From Anagrus nilaparvatae (taxonomy: Eukaryota; Arthropoda; Insecta; Hymenoptera; Mymaridae): a stretch of 64,000 bases of DNA. The DNA lies in assembly GCA_022575985.1 (NCBI GenBank), contig JAKSXM010000007.1:73841001-73905000 (forward strand), given 5' to 3'. The translations under genes and the position numbers were made by a program. Below are positions 13,001 through 24,735 of the stretch, in pieces; position 1 is the stretch's first letter; each line of letters opens with the position of its first letter. The notes below the pieces were generated by a model, which saw only the letters and a program-made list of their open reading frames with translations, was not told the origin of the DNA and made no database searches.

Positions 13001-16000
13001 TTTAGCTTCTGTTATTAACACAAAAAAATAATTTATATTAAATGTAATCAAAATTTTTACAAATTTACGAAGAATAATTTTAACTTTTCAACTTTTTTCG
13101 TGAGTTTATAATAAAATAAATCAAAATTTTCAATTTCTTAATTTACTAATTTTTTTTAACATTTTCCCTAATTTGCTAATTTTTTGCAAATTAACTGTTT
13201 TTTTTACACTTACAGAAGTACTAATAGTGAATAACTGATAAAAACATAGTATCTTAAAATTAATTGTCTGATTAAAAAAATATTAGCCCCAATTAGACGT
13301 ATCTGCAAACTACCGATAAAGTCAATTACCTTATGACATAAAATGATGCATTTATGTTACTCGTTTTTTATAATACATCTTACAAGCTTCTTTTAAATTC
13401 TTTGAAGTATAATATTACGTTAACTCTCTTCCTGAAAAAAAATCATCAAAAAAATCTATTCTCACACACATAATGTTGGTTTTTGCGTTGACTAAATGTG
13501 TTACTGTAACAGAACCTGTCATATTATTTTTATAATTAGCATCAGTGTTTTTTATTTGCAATATACCAACGTGATCAAAATGCCAATGTATCATTAAAAA
13601 CTCTTCGTTTAAACAAAATTATAATTCATTTAAATTTCAAGCTTTTTATATTGAAAAAAATTATAATAATTAGAATTTTAATCGATTTAAATCCACTTCT
13701 ATACATAATGTATGCGTTCACGTTCAGTTTTAAAGTATATGTACATAGGTATACTCAGGTCATTTAATTGTGTAGTACACAAGCATACAATCAAAGGTAA
13801 ATGTTTGATTAATACCTTATTTACTTTTCTTATTATCGATGAGTTGCTTTTTATATATTTGTAATAATATGTGCTTGCATGTACAAAAAGGTTTTTAATT
13901 TTTTTTTCAAATCTACATTTTAAAATGTACAAGTAGGTACTACTTGAAACATATCAAAGTACTGTCTGCAACTACTTGTTGCATTTTTTTTAAAGCTAAG
14001 CAAACATGATCAACCCAATAATTTAAGAAAATCTCTAAGAATTTTGATACTCCCTAATCACTTTTAATTGTACATAAATTAAATACGTAATCCAAAATCT
14101 CTAGGAAAATGAACCAAAATATTAATGGAAAATCACTAATTCAATAAAAATATTTCAATAAAAAAATTTCATTGACAAAAATATTTTATAAGCAAGTTTT
14201 TCTTTGTTTTTTTTTAAAGTAAAAATGAGCCCAAATTTTAATTTTTTAAAAGAAAAATTAAGAAAATCCGAAATATAGGATGTAGTAAATTCTATAAGTA
14301 AAAAACTAAATTTGAAGCAACGAGTTTATTTTTAGTTTAATTTGTATGAATTTTTGGGACCTCAAAAATGTCCTTTTTCGTGTTTAATTGTGATCGGTCA
14401 AAATTTTTTTTTTGATTTTTTGGCATATAAGCACGTTTTGAGACCTCAGGAAGCTAAAAAACCGGTTTTTAAAAAAAGTCTGTATGTGTGTGTGTGTGTG
14501 TGTGTACGTACGTACGTACGGTTTTCACATGATATCTCGAATCAGATACTTAATTTTCTGAATATTTTTTTCCTAAAATTTTTTTCACAAAAAAATACAA
14601 AAAATACAAATTTTTTTTTTCTTTTTGGACGTAGTGCCTAATTTATTTCCACGGAAGTGCTAGTTTTAAGAACCTTGTTTATAGTAATTTTTTGGATCTG
14701 ATACTTAATTTTTTCAAAATTTTTTTTGTCAAAATTAAAAAAAAAGAAAAATAAAAAAATTGCAATAATTTTTTTTTTTTTTAGTGTAATACCTCATTTA
14801 ATTCTATGAAAGTACTAATATCTGAAAATATTGTAACTAGTGATATTTCAAAACCATTATCGAATTAAGACCTAATTTTTTTTTTCAAAAATTTGTTCAC
14901 CAAAAAAGCCCGAGGTACTTTTTTTTTTTTAATTTGGATGTAATACCTCATTTATTTCCATGAAAATACTTGTATTTGAAAGTATGGCTTTCACATGATA
15001 TCTCGAATCGGATACTTAATTTTCTGAAAATTTTTTTCCTAAAATTTTTTTCACAAATAAATACAAAAAATACCAATTTTTTTTTCTTTTTGGACGTAGT
15101 ACCTAATTTGTTTCCATGGAAGTACTAGTTTTAAGAACCTTGTTTATAGTAATTTTTTGAAATTAAAAGTACTTAAATTTTTTTTATGGCATACTAAAAT
15201 CTGAAATTATAGATAAAATAGTCCATTATAAAAAGTTTGCTATTGTTAATGAGGAACAATAGTGCCAATTACTTGGCAGCGTATTTTTTCATTTTGGTGA
15301 CAGATAAAAAATGACAATAAAATCTAGAACGTTACATATATTATTTAGTTTACTTAACAAATTTATCAGCACAAACAAATAATTGATTTTTTAGTTGAAA
15401 TAAAAAGATAAACTTTATGACTATCGAAAATGCATTAAAATTGTCTGAACTTATGTACAAATTGCTAACAAGTGAGTTAATTTTTTGGGATTCAAAATTA
15501 TCGAAATTTTTTCTCAGAAGTATTGAAATAATGGGACCCTTATTTAATTAAATTTTGAAAAATGGAATAAGGAAATAAATATAAGTAATCTTTAAAATAG
15601 AGTTTGCAAATGAAATTTAATTGATTTAAACTTTTTTAACAGTACCTGCAGAAGACCATCTTCCATACTGGGATCCACATCAAATAGCATCTCAACAAAA
15701 AGAATTACAATCAACAAATCAATTAACCGAAGGAAGGCAATATTATCCTAGTCTAGCAGGACCAGTTTTAACAGGTGGTGGATCTAACGACAACATTGGT
15801 ATAGCGGAATACCCAGCATCAGAAAATGAAATTCCACATCCAATACCACCAGCTGCTAAACCACCAAAACCACCCCGAAAAAGACCACGACCATCGGGAT
15901 GTCTTGCAGAACGCGGTCAATTTCCTAGTTCAGAAAGTTGCTCTCATTATATTGATTGTTGGGATGGTTCAGCCGTATCACAGCAATGTCCTCATGGTTT

Positions 16001-19000
16001 GCTTTTTAATGAAGAAATGATGTACTGTGATTATGAATATAATGTTGATTGTGGAGTTAGACCAGGACTACCACCAAGTATGTATTTTTAAGTTTAGACT
16101 ACACTGTAAAAAATAACTCCGGTGATTTTACGAAAAAATTGGTAAATTTACGAAAATTTAGTAAATTTTCGAAAAAATTTGCAATTTTTCGACATAAATC
16201 GGAAATTTACAAATATTTGCAAATTTGCGAAAAAATAGTAAATTAACGATTTATTTTTTCGTAAATTTTCGATAAAATCGTAAATTTACAACTATGTCGT
16301 AATATTACGATTTTTGTAGAAAAATTGCAAATTTTAATCGAAAAATTGCAACAAATAGTTGTGAAATTACAAGCCATATTTTTTGTACCTAAAAACGCAT
16401 AGCAAACCATTTAGAGTCATAAAATAATGTTTTTTTAATTTACACCATGAGAAAAGAATAAAAGATGAATACTTTTTTTTTCGCTACATTATTGTTAGCA
16501 AATAGGTATATAATTATTAATATTTTAAGAATAAAAAATGTTTTTAATTACGTAAAAAAGGGTAATCTGGACGAACAAGTTATTATAAGCAAAAATAGGA
16601 TGAGTCAATTATAATTTAAATCGGATATTTTTACTTTAAAAAAAAAAATTAAATTAGCAAACAATAAATACTATATATTATATTTAACAAATTTGAAAAA
16701 AACGATGTCGTTATAACTATGTCGTAATTTTACGATTTTTGTAGAAAATTTACGAAAAAATAAATCGTTAATTTACTATTTTTTCGCAAATTTACAAACA
16801 TTAGTAAATTTCCGATTTTTGTCGAAAAATTGCAAATTTTTTCAAAAATGAACTAAATTTTCGTAAATTTACCAATTTTTTCGTAAAATCACCGGAGTTG
16901 TTTTTTACAGTGTATACTTAAAAAGATTATTTATATATATATGTGTAAAAGTACTAAAATGAATGTGAATTCATTTAAAAAAAAAAAAAAAAAAAAATTT
17001 TAATGTTTTTATTTTAATTCATACTTAAAAATTTACTTATAACAAAGCAAAAATTAACTCAAGTAAATGAAAATAATTATTGTTATCTTATTCGAAACAG
17101 AACCAAGCTTACCGTTTCAAGGCACAAGACGTTGTCCAGATCCGAACGGCCGATACAGAAGCGCAACTAATTGCTCAGAATTTTTCATATGCCTTAGTGG
17201 AAGCCCAATTAAATTTGCTTGCCCTGAAGGATTAGTGTACAATGAAGTAAAGATAAAAAATTGTTTAAACCTTCACATATATATCGAAGTAAATATATCA
17301 TAAAATTATAAACTTTTTTTAGGAAATTAATGTTTGTGATTTTATTGAGCGCGTCGAATGCAGAGGTGCCGTAACTCCAAATCCATTGCCATCATTCGAT
17401 AACATCAATGATTGGGATTCTTTTCCTGAAGTTCCAAATTTAATTAATCAACCAGGCATATCAGACTATCCTGAGCAACAAGAACAATTACCACAACCTG
17501 TGAAACCAATTCAACCTATACTTCCTGGACAAATAAACTATCCAGGAAGCTACCCAGTAATACCTAATAGACCAGGTCAAGCAGGGTATCCAGGATCACA
17601 AGGCCTGGGTGGATATCCGACTTTACCAAGTCAAGGAGGATATCCAGGACTACAAATTCAAGGAGCACCCAGTCAAGTCGGAACTTCAGTTTACCCTGTA
17701 CAAGGTGGTTATCCTGCACAAAATGAAAATTATGGGATTAGTAGTGTCCCTGGAGTCGGAAATTATCCACCAGGACAAGATGGAGTCCCTGATTCATTAA
17801 ATCCAAGTATAGTTCCTGCACCAAAACCATCAGTTAAACCTCCTAGACCTTCAAAACATCCTCATTTAACTCGACCTACTCAAGCAACGCATGCACCGCG
17901 ACCTACACATGGAATCCGACCTACCCAATCAACTCAATCTCCAAGACCTAGTCGACCTCATCACAGACCAACTACAGTAAAACCTACGACAACAACTTCT
18001 CAAATAACAAATTCACCTCAGCAACAGCCAAGCTTTCCACCTCAACCTCAACCAAGTTTCCCATCTCAACAACAACCAAATTTCCCATCTCAGCAACAGC
18101 CGAGTTTCCCATCTCAGCAACAACCTAGTTTCCCATCTCAACAGCAACCAAGTTTTCCATCTCAGCAACAACCAAGTTTTCCATCTCAGCAGCAACCAAG
18201 TTTCCCATCTCAGCAGCAACCTAGTTTCCCATCCCAACAACAGCCAAGTTTCCCATCTCAGCAACAACCAAGTTTTCCAATTCAGCAATTACCGAGTTTT
18301 CCATCAGATTCTTCTAATCCAAATCCTCCTTACACCCCAGGTGACGACGACGGTTTTTTAGCTCCTAGTCCATACAGCAACTTTTTTGCTGCCCGAACCA
18401 AACCAGAAATTATTCAAGAACGACAATCTGAAATACATGATGAACCTGCAACAGAAGCAGAAGATAAAAAAGTAAGTAAATTGAAATAAATTATTATCTG
18501 ACATTAAAAAGCGGAGTGCATAGCAAACCTGATACACGTATAAATGTATCTATAAATATTTGATCATTATAAGCAAAATTTATACCATTTATTTACACGA
18601 TGATAAAAGCTTAAGTTTCAAAAATGAAAGCTATCCAAAAGATAGTTTTATTTAAGTCGTATCGAAAAGAACTGGAAATTTCCTCAGTATAAGCCAGAGT
18701 TTCGCTCTATAATGTTCACTATCACAATAATTCTCACAAATTCATAAATGTTTAATATTTTTTGCAATAGTAACAGAGTTCCATTAATTTAAATTTAAAA
18801 AAGAATTGCCCAGATCACACGTTAATTAGCATCCAAGACAAGTCCGAGGATGGTAAATAGCGATCTGGAGCATTATTTTTTTGCTCCCATGAATAAAACG
18901 CAATTTTTTTTTCTCATTGGAGAGAAAAGGCGTTTTTTTCTATCGCATAGCTGGGCAAAATATACAATTTCGACCCGCTAGTAAGAAAAACGTATTCAAA

Positions 19001-19458
19001 ATCACAAAGAAATAATCATAATAGTTTTAGAAGCTTAAAAATATAGGTACTTCAAAAAAAAAGTTAAGTAAAAATTATCTTTATTTAGGATACAGGAATT
19101 CCCAAAACAGATGTACCACAAGAAGAAAAAGTAGAAGAAGAAGAAGAGGATGCAGCCGAAACATCAACAATAATGATAACAAATCCATGGGATACTTCTC
19201 ACGAAATCCCTAAAGAAATAGCTAATGCACCATGCAAAGACGGCGATGTTCATCGAATCGACGAAACATGTACTAGTGTTGTTGTATGCAGAGATAATAA
19301 ACCACAACTTTTAAATTGTCAGACTGGTTATATCTACGATAAATCTTCTGATTCGTGTAAACCTTTTAACGTAGCAAAATGGTAAGAAAAAAAAACTTTT
19401 TATACTTTATATCGATAAAAATTTTTTAAATTTTATTTTGTTTTTTTCTTTTAGCTAG
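10066..19458 (+). CDS. Secreted protein with three ChtBD2 chitin-binding domains and a long Pro/Gln-rich linker (peritrophin/CPAP3-like)
   Basis: Six exons: 10066-10174, 15643-16077, 17101-17246, 17323-18471, 19089-19381, 19455-19458. All introns are GT-AG and phases agree, giving 711 residues. Residues 1-16 (MKILVIAVCLIISSNA) form a signal peptide, so the product is extracellular and probably binds chitin in cuticle or gut lining. ChtBD2 domain 1 has cysteines 123, 136, 142, 152, 165 and 173; domain 2 has 193, 206, 212, 222, 235 and 243, with identical spacing. Domain 3 has cysteines 662, 674, 680, 690, 703 and 711. Residues 244-661 are Pro/Gly/Gln-rich with a QQQPSFPS repeat, then an acidic patch. 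Typical three-domain CPAP3 proteins are about 250 residues, so this linker is unusually long and mucin-like. The last exon supplies one base plus the stop; it completes the sixth cysteine. Family assignment is firm; the exact orthologue is not known. Confidence 0.88.
11744..12450 (+). mobile_element. 5'-truncated non-LTR retrotransposon (LINE) 3' end in intron 1
   Basis: A reading frame near 11762 gives YGILGWGGAYNN followed by IIQRLQDKLL, typical of the region after the reverse transcriptase domain in Jockey/CR1-like LINEs. The frame then breaks and resumes at 11891-12163 with the C-terminal stretch (AIKIFNAMPSALK, NYRVKKWLL). A short 3' UTR (GACTTATTGTCTCTATGGGG) ends in a tail of AAATA and AAT repeats at 12413-12450. 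It is a dead-on-arrival copy in sense orientation within intron 1 of the chitin-binding gene. The clade is not certain. Confidence 0.75.
12451..14341. other. Intron 1 interior, no recognised feature
   Basis: AT-rich intronic sequence with scattered poly-A/T runs. No open frame with protein-like composition and no clear inverted repeat was seen. Confidence 0.5.
14342..15288 (+). mobile_element. GGTTCCTCA-family element, diverged copy A (HINE-like) in intron 1
   Basis: It shares with copies B (26617-29271) and C (44427-45220) the block GGCATATAAGCACGTTTTG, the block CTCAGGAAGCTAAAAAACCG, a GT microsatellite (here 14485-14512), roughly 155-bp AT-rich internal units, and the right end TGAGGAACAATAGTGCCAAT plus TTGGCAGCG. 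The right end folds as a TGCCAA/TTGGCA stem. The left end has decayed: the GGTTCCTCAT hairpin is missing. No coding capacity. The Helentron/HINE assignment is inference. Confidence 0.7.
16102..16912. mobile_element. CAC(A/T)GT-family inverted-repeat element with TA duplication, intron 2
   Basis: The ends are CACTGTAAAAAATAACTCCG and its inverse (CGGAGTTGTTTTTTACAGTG), flanked on both sides by TA. Long inverted arms continue inward with CGGTGATTTTACGAAAAAAT and many short cgtaaatt or cgaaaa motifs. It is 811 bp with no coding capacity, a MITE-like deletion derivative. It occupies most of intron 2 of the chitin-binding gene. The TA duplication would fit Tc1/mariner or a 2-bp-duplication superfamily. 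Confidence 0.85.
18028..18303 (+). repeat. Coding 24-bp minisatellite (QQQPSFPS repeats)
   Basis: About eleven to twelve in-frame copies of an eight-codon unit lie inside exon 4 of the chitin-binding gene. Units differ mostly at synonymous sites (cag/caa, agt/agc, ttc/ttt), and the edges carry variants such as QPQ, PNF and PIQQLP. The central copies are the most alike, as expected from unequal exchange. The reverse frame stays open only because of the repeat. Confidence 0.9.
18800..18991 (+). repeat. AGATCGCA two-hairpin repeat, copy H3 (intron 4)
   Basis: First arm GCCCAGATCACACGTTAATT with GCATCC, loop around AAGACAAGTCCGA, return arm GGATGG then GATCTGG. A second, pyrimidine/purine-rich half follows (gagaaaaggcg, cgctagtaagaaaa). 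It matches copies near 2642, 8031, 60729 and 61010. No protein frame. The superfamily is not known to me. Confidence 0.7.
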
Positions 19459-19836
19459 CCAAAATATGGACTGAATATTTACGTAATAATGATTTTAGAT
19501 AAATATATACGTATAATTTAAGTACATTAAAATTGTACAAAATATATTTTTAGAAACTTATTAATTATTTATTTCAAAAGTTGTACAGCTGCAACTTTAC
19601 CCTTAATTATTTATAAATCATACTGTAATCTTTTTATTAATTTATATGAAAGCGATATTCATCTAAAAATTATATAAAAATATGCTTAATTAATTATTTT
19701 TCATTGCATTAAATTAATGTATAGTATAAATATTATGTATTAAAACTTGTACAGTTTTTCATATTTATAATATTAATTTATATTTTTATTCTCAGTAATA
19801 TTTAATTAATTTAATATACATTTTCATACTTTATTA

Positions 19837-19842
19837 AATAAA
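19837..19842 (+). promoter_or_regulatory. Candidate poly(A) signal AATAAA of the chitin-binding gene
   Basis: A canonical AATAAA lies about 380 bases after the stop codon, followed by T-rich sequence. In such AT-rich DNA the hexamer occurs by chance, so this is only a candidate. Confidence 0.3.
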
Positions 19843-20231
19843 TCAAGCTTTTTATTTTATACTTTTTAACTGTTATTTTTGGATCCTTATTTTTCCTTTA
19901 TACTAACTCATTGGTTATTTAGCATTTGTGAACCTCCTGATTTTATTTGGTAAGTTTATTCGCGTAAAGACTAGTATATCGATCAGCTTGAATTATCAGG
20001 CTTCAAATTAAAAAAATTAATTCATAGTTCACTTTTTATCATAATACAAATATTTTTGTTTTTCAAATGTAACGCATCAAATTTTCTTAGAAAAATCCAA
20101 CGAACTGTTTCAGGGCCATATATAACGTAAAACTAAAGAACTCTTGGAACTATAAAATATTACAGAAAGTTTCTGAAATTAACAAATATATATGCAAGTT
20201 TCATACATAATTTTATTTTAGCTGCAAATCA

Positions 20232-20340
20232 GCAAATATGCGGTGCATATATGTACGCACACGATGCGCAGTAAATTTTTAAATGCGTAAACTCGTTTCT
20301 GCGCATCCATTTGCCTACATATATGTGTCTGCATATTTGC
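20232..20340. repeat. Hairpin, possible small MITE
   Basis: Outer arms GCAAATATGCGGTGCATATA and the near-inverse ending GTCTGCATATTTGC; inner arms GATGCGCAG and CTGCGCATC. The two nested stems form a 109-base cruciform-capable unit. No clear target duplication. Confidence 0.6.
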
Positions 20341-21194
20341 ATTTGTGGTTATTGTAGAATGTACCTAACGTTCAACTTGTCCCACCAGTGCGTAAACGTA
20401 ACTTTTACGCACGCTGTTAAATAAAACTTATTTGTGTTAATGTGAGCTTATATTATATTACTGGACTTAGCAGTTTATTTCTTGGGTTTTTATACTAGTT
20501 TCTATTGCAGTTATTTAATTTGCTTATATTTATAAAACAAAAATAATTTCAACAATTATGACAATTTTTAAGCATACATTATAAATTTTAATTTATAATT
20601 ATATTTTATCACTTTTCTTTTCAAGGTAAACCTCAGTTTGTGTGTTTTATTTTTAATGAGAAAATCTTATGCATCTTACCTCTATTCATTTATTTATAAA
20701 TCTGTGAAAAATTTATCATTCTGGCAACATTTAACCACGCTCGGAATTAGAAATGCCCTTAGAAATCCTTAAAACACCTTCAACTTGGTTAAGCTTATAA
20801 CCTTTTCGAGATTTTCCCTAAATTCATAGACGATATCGTGATCTAATATAGCCCGTAGATAATATTACTAGCAACGAAAATTTTAACCATTAAAAAAGTA
20901 ACTGTTTTTGATTGCAAAAAGTAAAACTGTGTTTTTACAGTGTCTTTTCTTCAAAAATTTGAGATACAATAATTTTTTTTGCAAATAAAATGATTTTTAA
21001 AGATTATCAAGGAAGACGACCAGAATTTTATTTACAATTATTATGATTTATTTATTTGTTTATATATACAAAATAGTACACTCTTGTTTTACAAAGTCAA
21101 TTAATCAATCTAAAATACAAATATGAATAAAGTAAAATAAAATAAAAACTCTTTTAATAAATTAAAATTAGTCAACATCAGTAAATATATTCTA

Positions 21195-23143
21195 CACAGT
21201 ATAAAATAATGCACACAATATTACTACCGTGTAGTAATTTTACTACAGTTTAGTAATATTACTACAGAAATAGTAATTTTACTACAAATTGTAGTAATAT
21301 TACTACTAGTAGTAATTTTACTATTTCGTAGTAATATTACTACAAGTATAGTAATATTACTACAAGTGTAGTAAAATTACTACAATTTGTAGTAAAAAAA
21401 ATTTATTTTTTTTCCAGCCAGATACGACTAAATAAAGCTTTAGGAGGTCATTTATGTTTGTAATACACAATATTAACTCTTATTTTTCGTTTTTAATATT
21501 ATAAGCATACTCTACCTGCGTCTATATTCAGCAACAATAATGAAATAATAACTAAAAAGAGGAGACCGGAACATTTGGATAGCCAAATTACAATCTATGC
21601 TTCTAAACCACTTTAACCGCCTAGGCAGCCAAAACGTGCCACCTTATTGCTACCCCTATTTACCTCAATTTTCAATCCCTAGATGAAATTTCATGATTTT
21701 TTGACTTCATATTAGAAATTAGAAACTTTAAGAAACTCTCGATACTGATTAAAAAAAAAGAAAAGATTATTATTTTACGAATAATAAAAACTTATATCAA
21801 GTGGCACGTTTTGACCACCTGGGCGGTAATGGGTTATAATGTTGAAAAAATACCAAAGATACCCTCCGTTTATTCCAATGCGCTTTCTGGGATTAAAAAC
21901 GCAGGGCTCAATGTTATAAAATTGGGTTTTTTCGATAATTTCCATACAACACTGTAACCTTGCAAATTAATTAAAATACTTCAGATTCGTCTCATTTTTT
22001 CCGTATGAGTACCATCTTTTAATTCCCGTCAGCCGCAATGTTCCGTCACCTATTCTCTCATCGCTATAGTCAATAAACCAAATGCCCATTTTCGGACCCA
22101 AATGACCAATTTTTAAAAATGCTGCAAAAATTTTAATTTTCAATTAAAATAGGTATTTTAGGTCTCAAAAATTTTTTATTAGCTTTAAGTTTTCAAAAAC
22201 TTTTTACTCGATTCTTTTTTATTACTTATTTAGCAGATATGATAATTTAAATACAGAGTCTCAATTTAAAGTTTTTTAAAAAAATCATATTTTATCACTA
22301 ACTTTGTGGAATCATATTTCGGAAACTTTGAAAGCCAAAAGAACGAGTAAGAAAATTTTGGAAACTTGGAACTTGTACAAAATTTTTCAGACCTACAAGA
22401 CCTATTTTCATTGAAAATCACAGTTTTAGCAGCAATTTAAAAATTGGTCATTTGGGTACGAAAATGGGCATTTGGTTTATTGACTATAGCGATGAGAGAA
22501 TAGGTGATGGAACATTGCGGCTGACGAGAATTAAAAGATGGTACTCATACTTATATCTCAAAAATGAGATGAATCGGAAGTATTTTAGCTAATTTGCAAG
22601 GTTACAGTGTTTTATGGAAGTTATCGAAAAACCCCAATTTTATAACATTGAGCCCTGCGTTTTTAATCCTAGAAGGCGCATTAGAATAAACAGAGGGTAT
22701 CTCTGGTGTTTTTTCAACATATTGAAGTGATTCAGAAGTATAGATTGTAATTTGGCTATCCAAATGTTCCGGTCTCCTCTTTTTAGTTATTATTTCATTA
22801 TTGTTGCTGAATATAGACGCAGGTAGAGTATGCTTATAATATTAAAAACGAAAAATAAGAGTTAATATTGTGTATTACAAACATAAATGACCTCCTAAAG
22901 CTTTATTTAGTCGTATCTGGCTGGAAAAAAAATAAATTTTTTTTACTACAAATTGTAGTAATTTTACTACACTTGTAGTAATATTACTATACTTGTAGTA
23001 ATAGTACTACGAAATAGTAAAATTACTACTAGTAGTAATATTACTACAATTTGTAGTAAAATTACTATTTCTGTAGTAATATTACTAAACTGTAGTAAAA
23101 TTACTACACGGTAGTAATATTGTGTGCATTATTTTTTACTGTG
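21195..23143. mobile_element. 1.95-kb near-perfect palindrome, CAC(A/T)GT family, TA duplication
   Basis: The ends are CACAGTATAAAATAATGCAC and its inverse (GTGCATTATTTTTTACTGTG), flanked by TA on both sides (21193-21194 and 23144-23145). Both arms hold about 200 bases of GTAGTAATATTACTAC-like motifs, then a long shared sequence (CTCTACCTGCGTC, GGAGACCGGAACATTTGG, TCTCATCGCTATAGTC on the left and their inverses on the right). Pairing continues almost to the centre near 22200-22300. No transposase frame, so it is non-autonomous, of foldback type. Shorter relatives lie at 16102-16912 and 33748-34076. Confidence 0.9.
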
Positions 23144-23768
23144 TAGTGTATACAATATTTAAAGTTTTAAAATATAATGTGGGTAAATTTAAATGAAGTG
23201 AGTGCGATTTATATGGTCGGGTCTTCAAAACTTTTTTTTTTTTCTGAAAGTACTACCAAAAATAAGTAACCAGCCCAATTTTTAGCCTCCCAGAGCGAAA
23301 TCTCGATTTTTGGCTGCCATTTTAGTGTTTTTGACGTAAAAAATGTAAGAAAAATGAGTCATAATCATTTCATTTTTTTTATTGTTGCTGTAAAAAACTC
23401 ACATTAGCATGAAAAATTTTTTCCTTTAATGTCCGGATAGGAAATTTTCCTGGCTATCCGATTCCGGGGTCAAAAATTTTTTTTGAGTAGCGAATGCGCG
23501 AGGAATCGCTAAGATAGGCTGTTTTTTTTCAAAAGTCAATTTTTCAAATGTCTATTAGTGAAAAATCTTGTAACCAGGCTTAAAATTTTCCTTAAACCTT
23601 ATATTTTTTGGCGAAAAAAAATTTCGATGGGACACTGCTTTTTGGGAACTCTAGATAGAAAAATAGCAGCTTTCAAAACCTCATTTTTTACACGTGACCA
23701 ATCAAAAATCTGATCAAAAATTTGGATTCCGCGGGAATTTTTACATAAGGATATATCTTTTCATGTTT

Positions 23769-24735
23769 TTAAGAGCGTTTAAGACCAGAATCAGTGGATA
23801 CTTTGGGGATTGCTGGGTCTTTACGAGGTTCTCTCCTATGCATAATCAATATAGCAAAGTAATCACGACGAGAGTCATTACTAAGCCATTTTAGTTTTTT
23901 CCTAAAGAGAGTGATTCTTTCGCTCCTACCTACCCCAAAAATATACCGTATTCCTGAGTTTGCTAACCTTTGTAACTGAGCACGAAATGAAAAAGATGCA
24001 TCAGCATAGACTACAGTACAGTAATCCAGATGAGGGATCAACTAGTCTCCTACGCAGTAATTGGGAAGTACACGATTTGATGAATCTCAAACCAAATAAT
24101 TCTCTATTTACTCTCTTGGAAACATGATGGACCTGTTGTTTCCAAGACAGAGTACTGTCTAAAATCACCCCAAGACTAAGTATTTCATCTACAAAAGGGG
24201 CTAAATCACCATTCTTATTAATAACTACATTAGGAACATTAAGTTTCTTAAAAAGTCCTATCATATGTGAAGTTCCAAAGACAATAGCTGAAGTTTTTTT
24301 TTATATTGAGGGACAGTAAGTTAGTTTCAGTTTAGCACATTCTGATACTTTATTGGCCGAGTCTGATAGTAGTTGCAAACCATGTTGAATTTGATCCGCA
24401 GACACCAGAATATATATTTGTAAGTCATATGCGTATAGAATTCTGATTGTGTGGTTATCATTCAAGTAGAGCTTTAAGTCATTCATATAGATGCAAAATA
24501 AGAGGGGCCCCAAAATCGAACCCTGTGGTACACCTATATTTCTTTCACGCGGGGCTGAGGTTGATGATTTTGAATAAACACACATCGAGCGACTACAGAG
24601 ATATGACTAAAACCATTGAAGAGCTGTTTTAGAGAAACCGATATTTTGTAACTTTTTTAACAGTCTGGATGGAGATACATTATCAAAGGCTTTCGAGAAG
24701 TCAAACTGTACTACAATTAGTATATCTTTTAGCAT
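23769..24735 (-). pseudogene. Degenerate LINE reverse transcriptase fragment
   Basis: Reading on the minus strand from 24735, the pieces give DFSKAFDNVSPSRLLKKL (motif A region), GVPQGSILGPLLFCIYMNDL (motif B region), then YAYDLQIY where YADDLQIY is expected, so the second catalytic Asp is lost. A stop interrupts before SYLCSRS, and frames at 24001-24264 and 23769-24041 carry the thumb and C-terminal part (SLGVILDSTLSWKQQV, HLDYCTVVYADA). It resembles Jockey/CR1-type LINEs, is truncated at both ends, and is inactive. Confidence 0.85.

Larger units (their letters stand above)
19459..21194. other. 3' flank of the chitin-binding gene and intergenic sequence
   Basis: Presumed 3' UTR to about 19860, then AT-rich intergenic DNA. 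Apart from the hairpin at 20232-20340 I saw no gene or clear repeat. Confidence 0.4.

Noticed and set aside
14342..14641. Open frame through the GT microsatellite
   Set aside because: The similar frame at 26585-26770 occurs because both are copies of the same non-coding element.
18013..18288. Minus-strand open frame rich in LLLRWETW
   Set aside because: It is the reverse reading of the QQQPSFPS minisatellite, open only because the unit length is a multiple of three.
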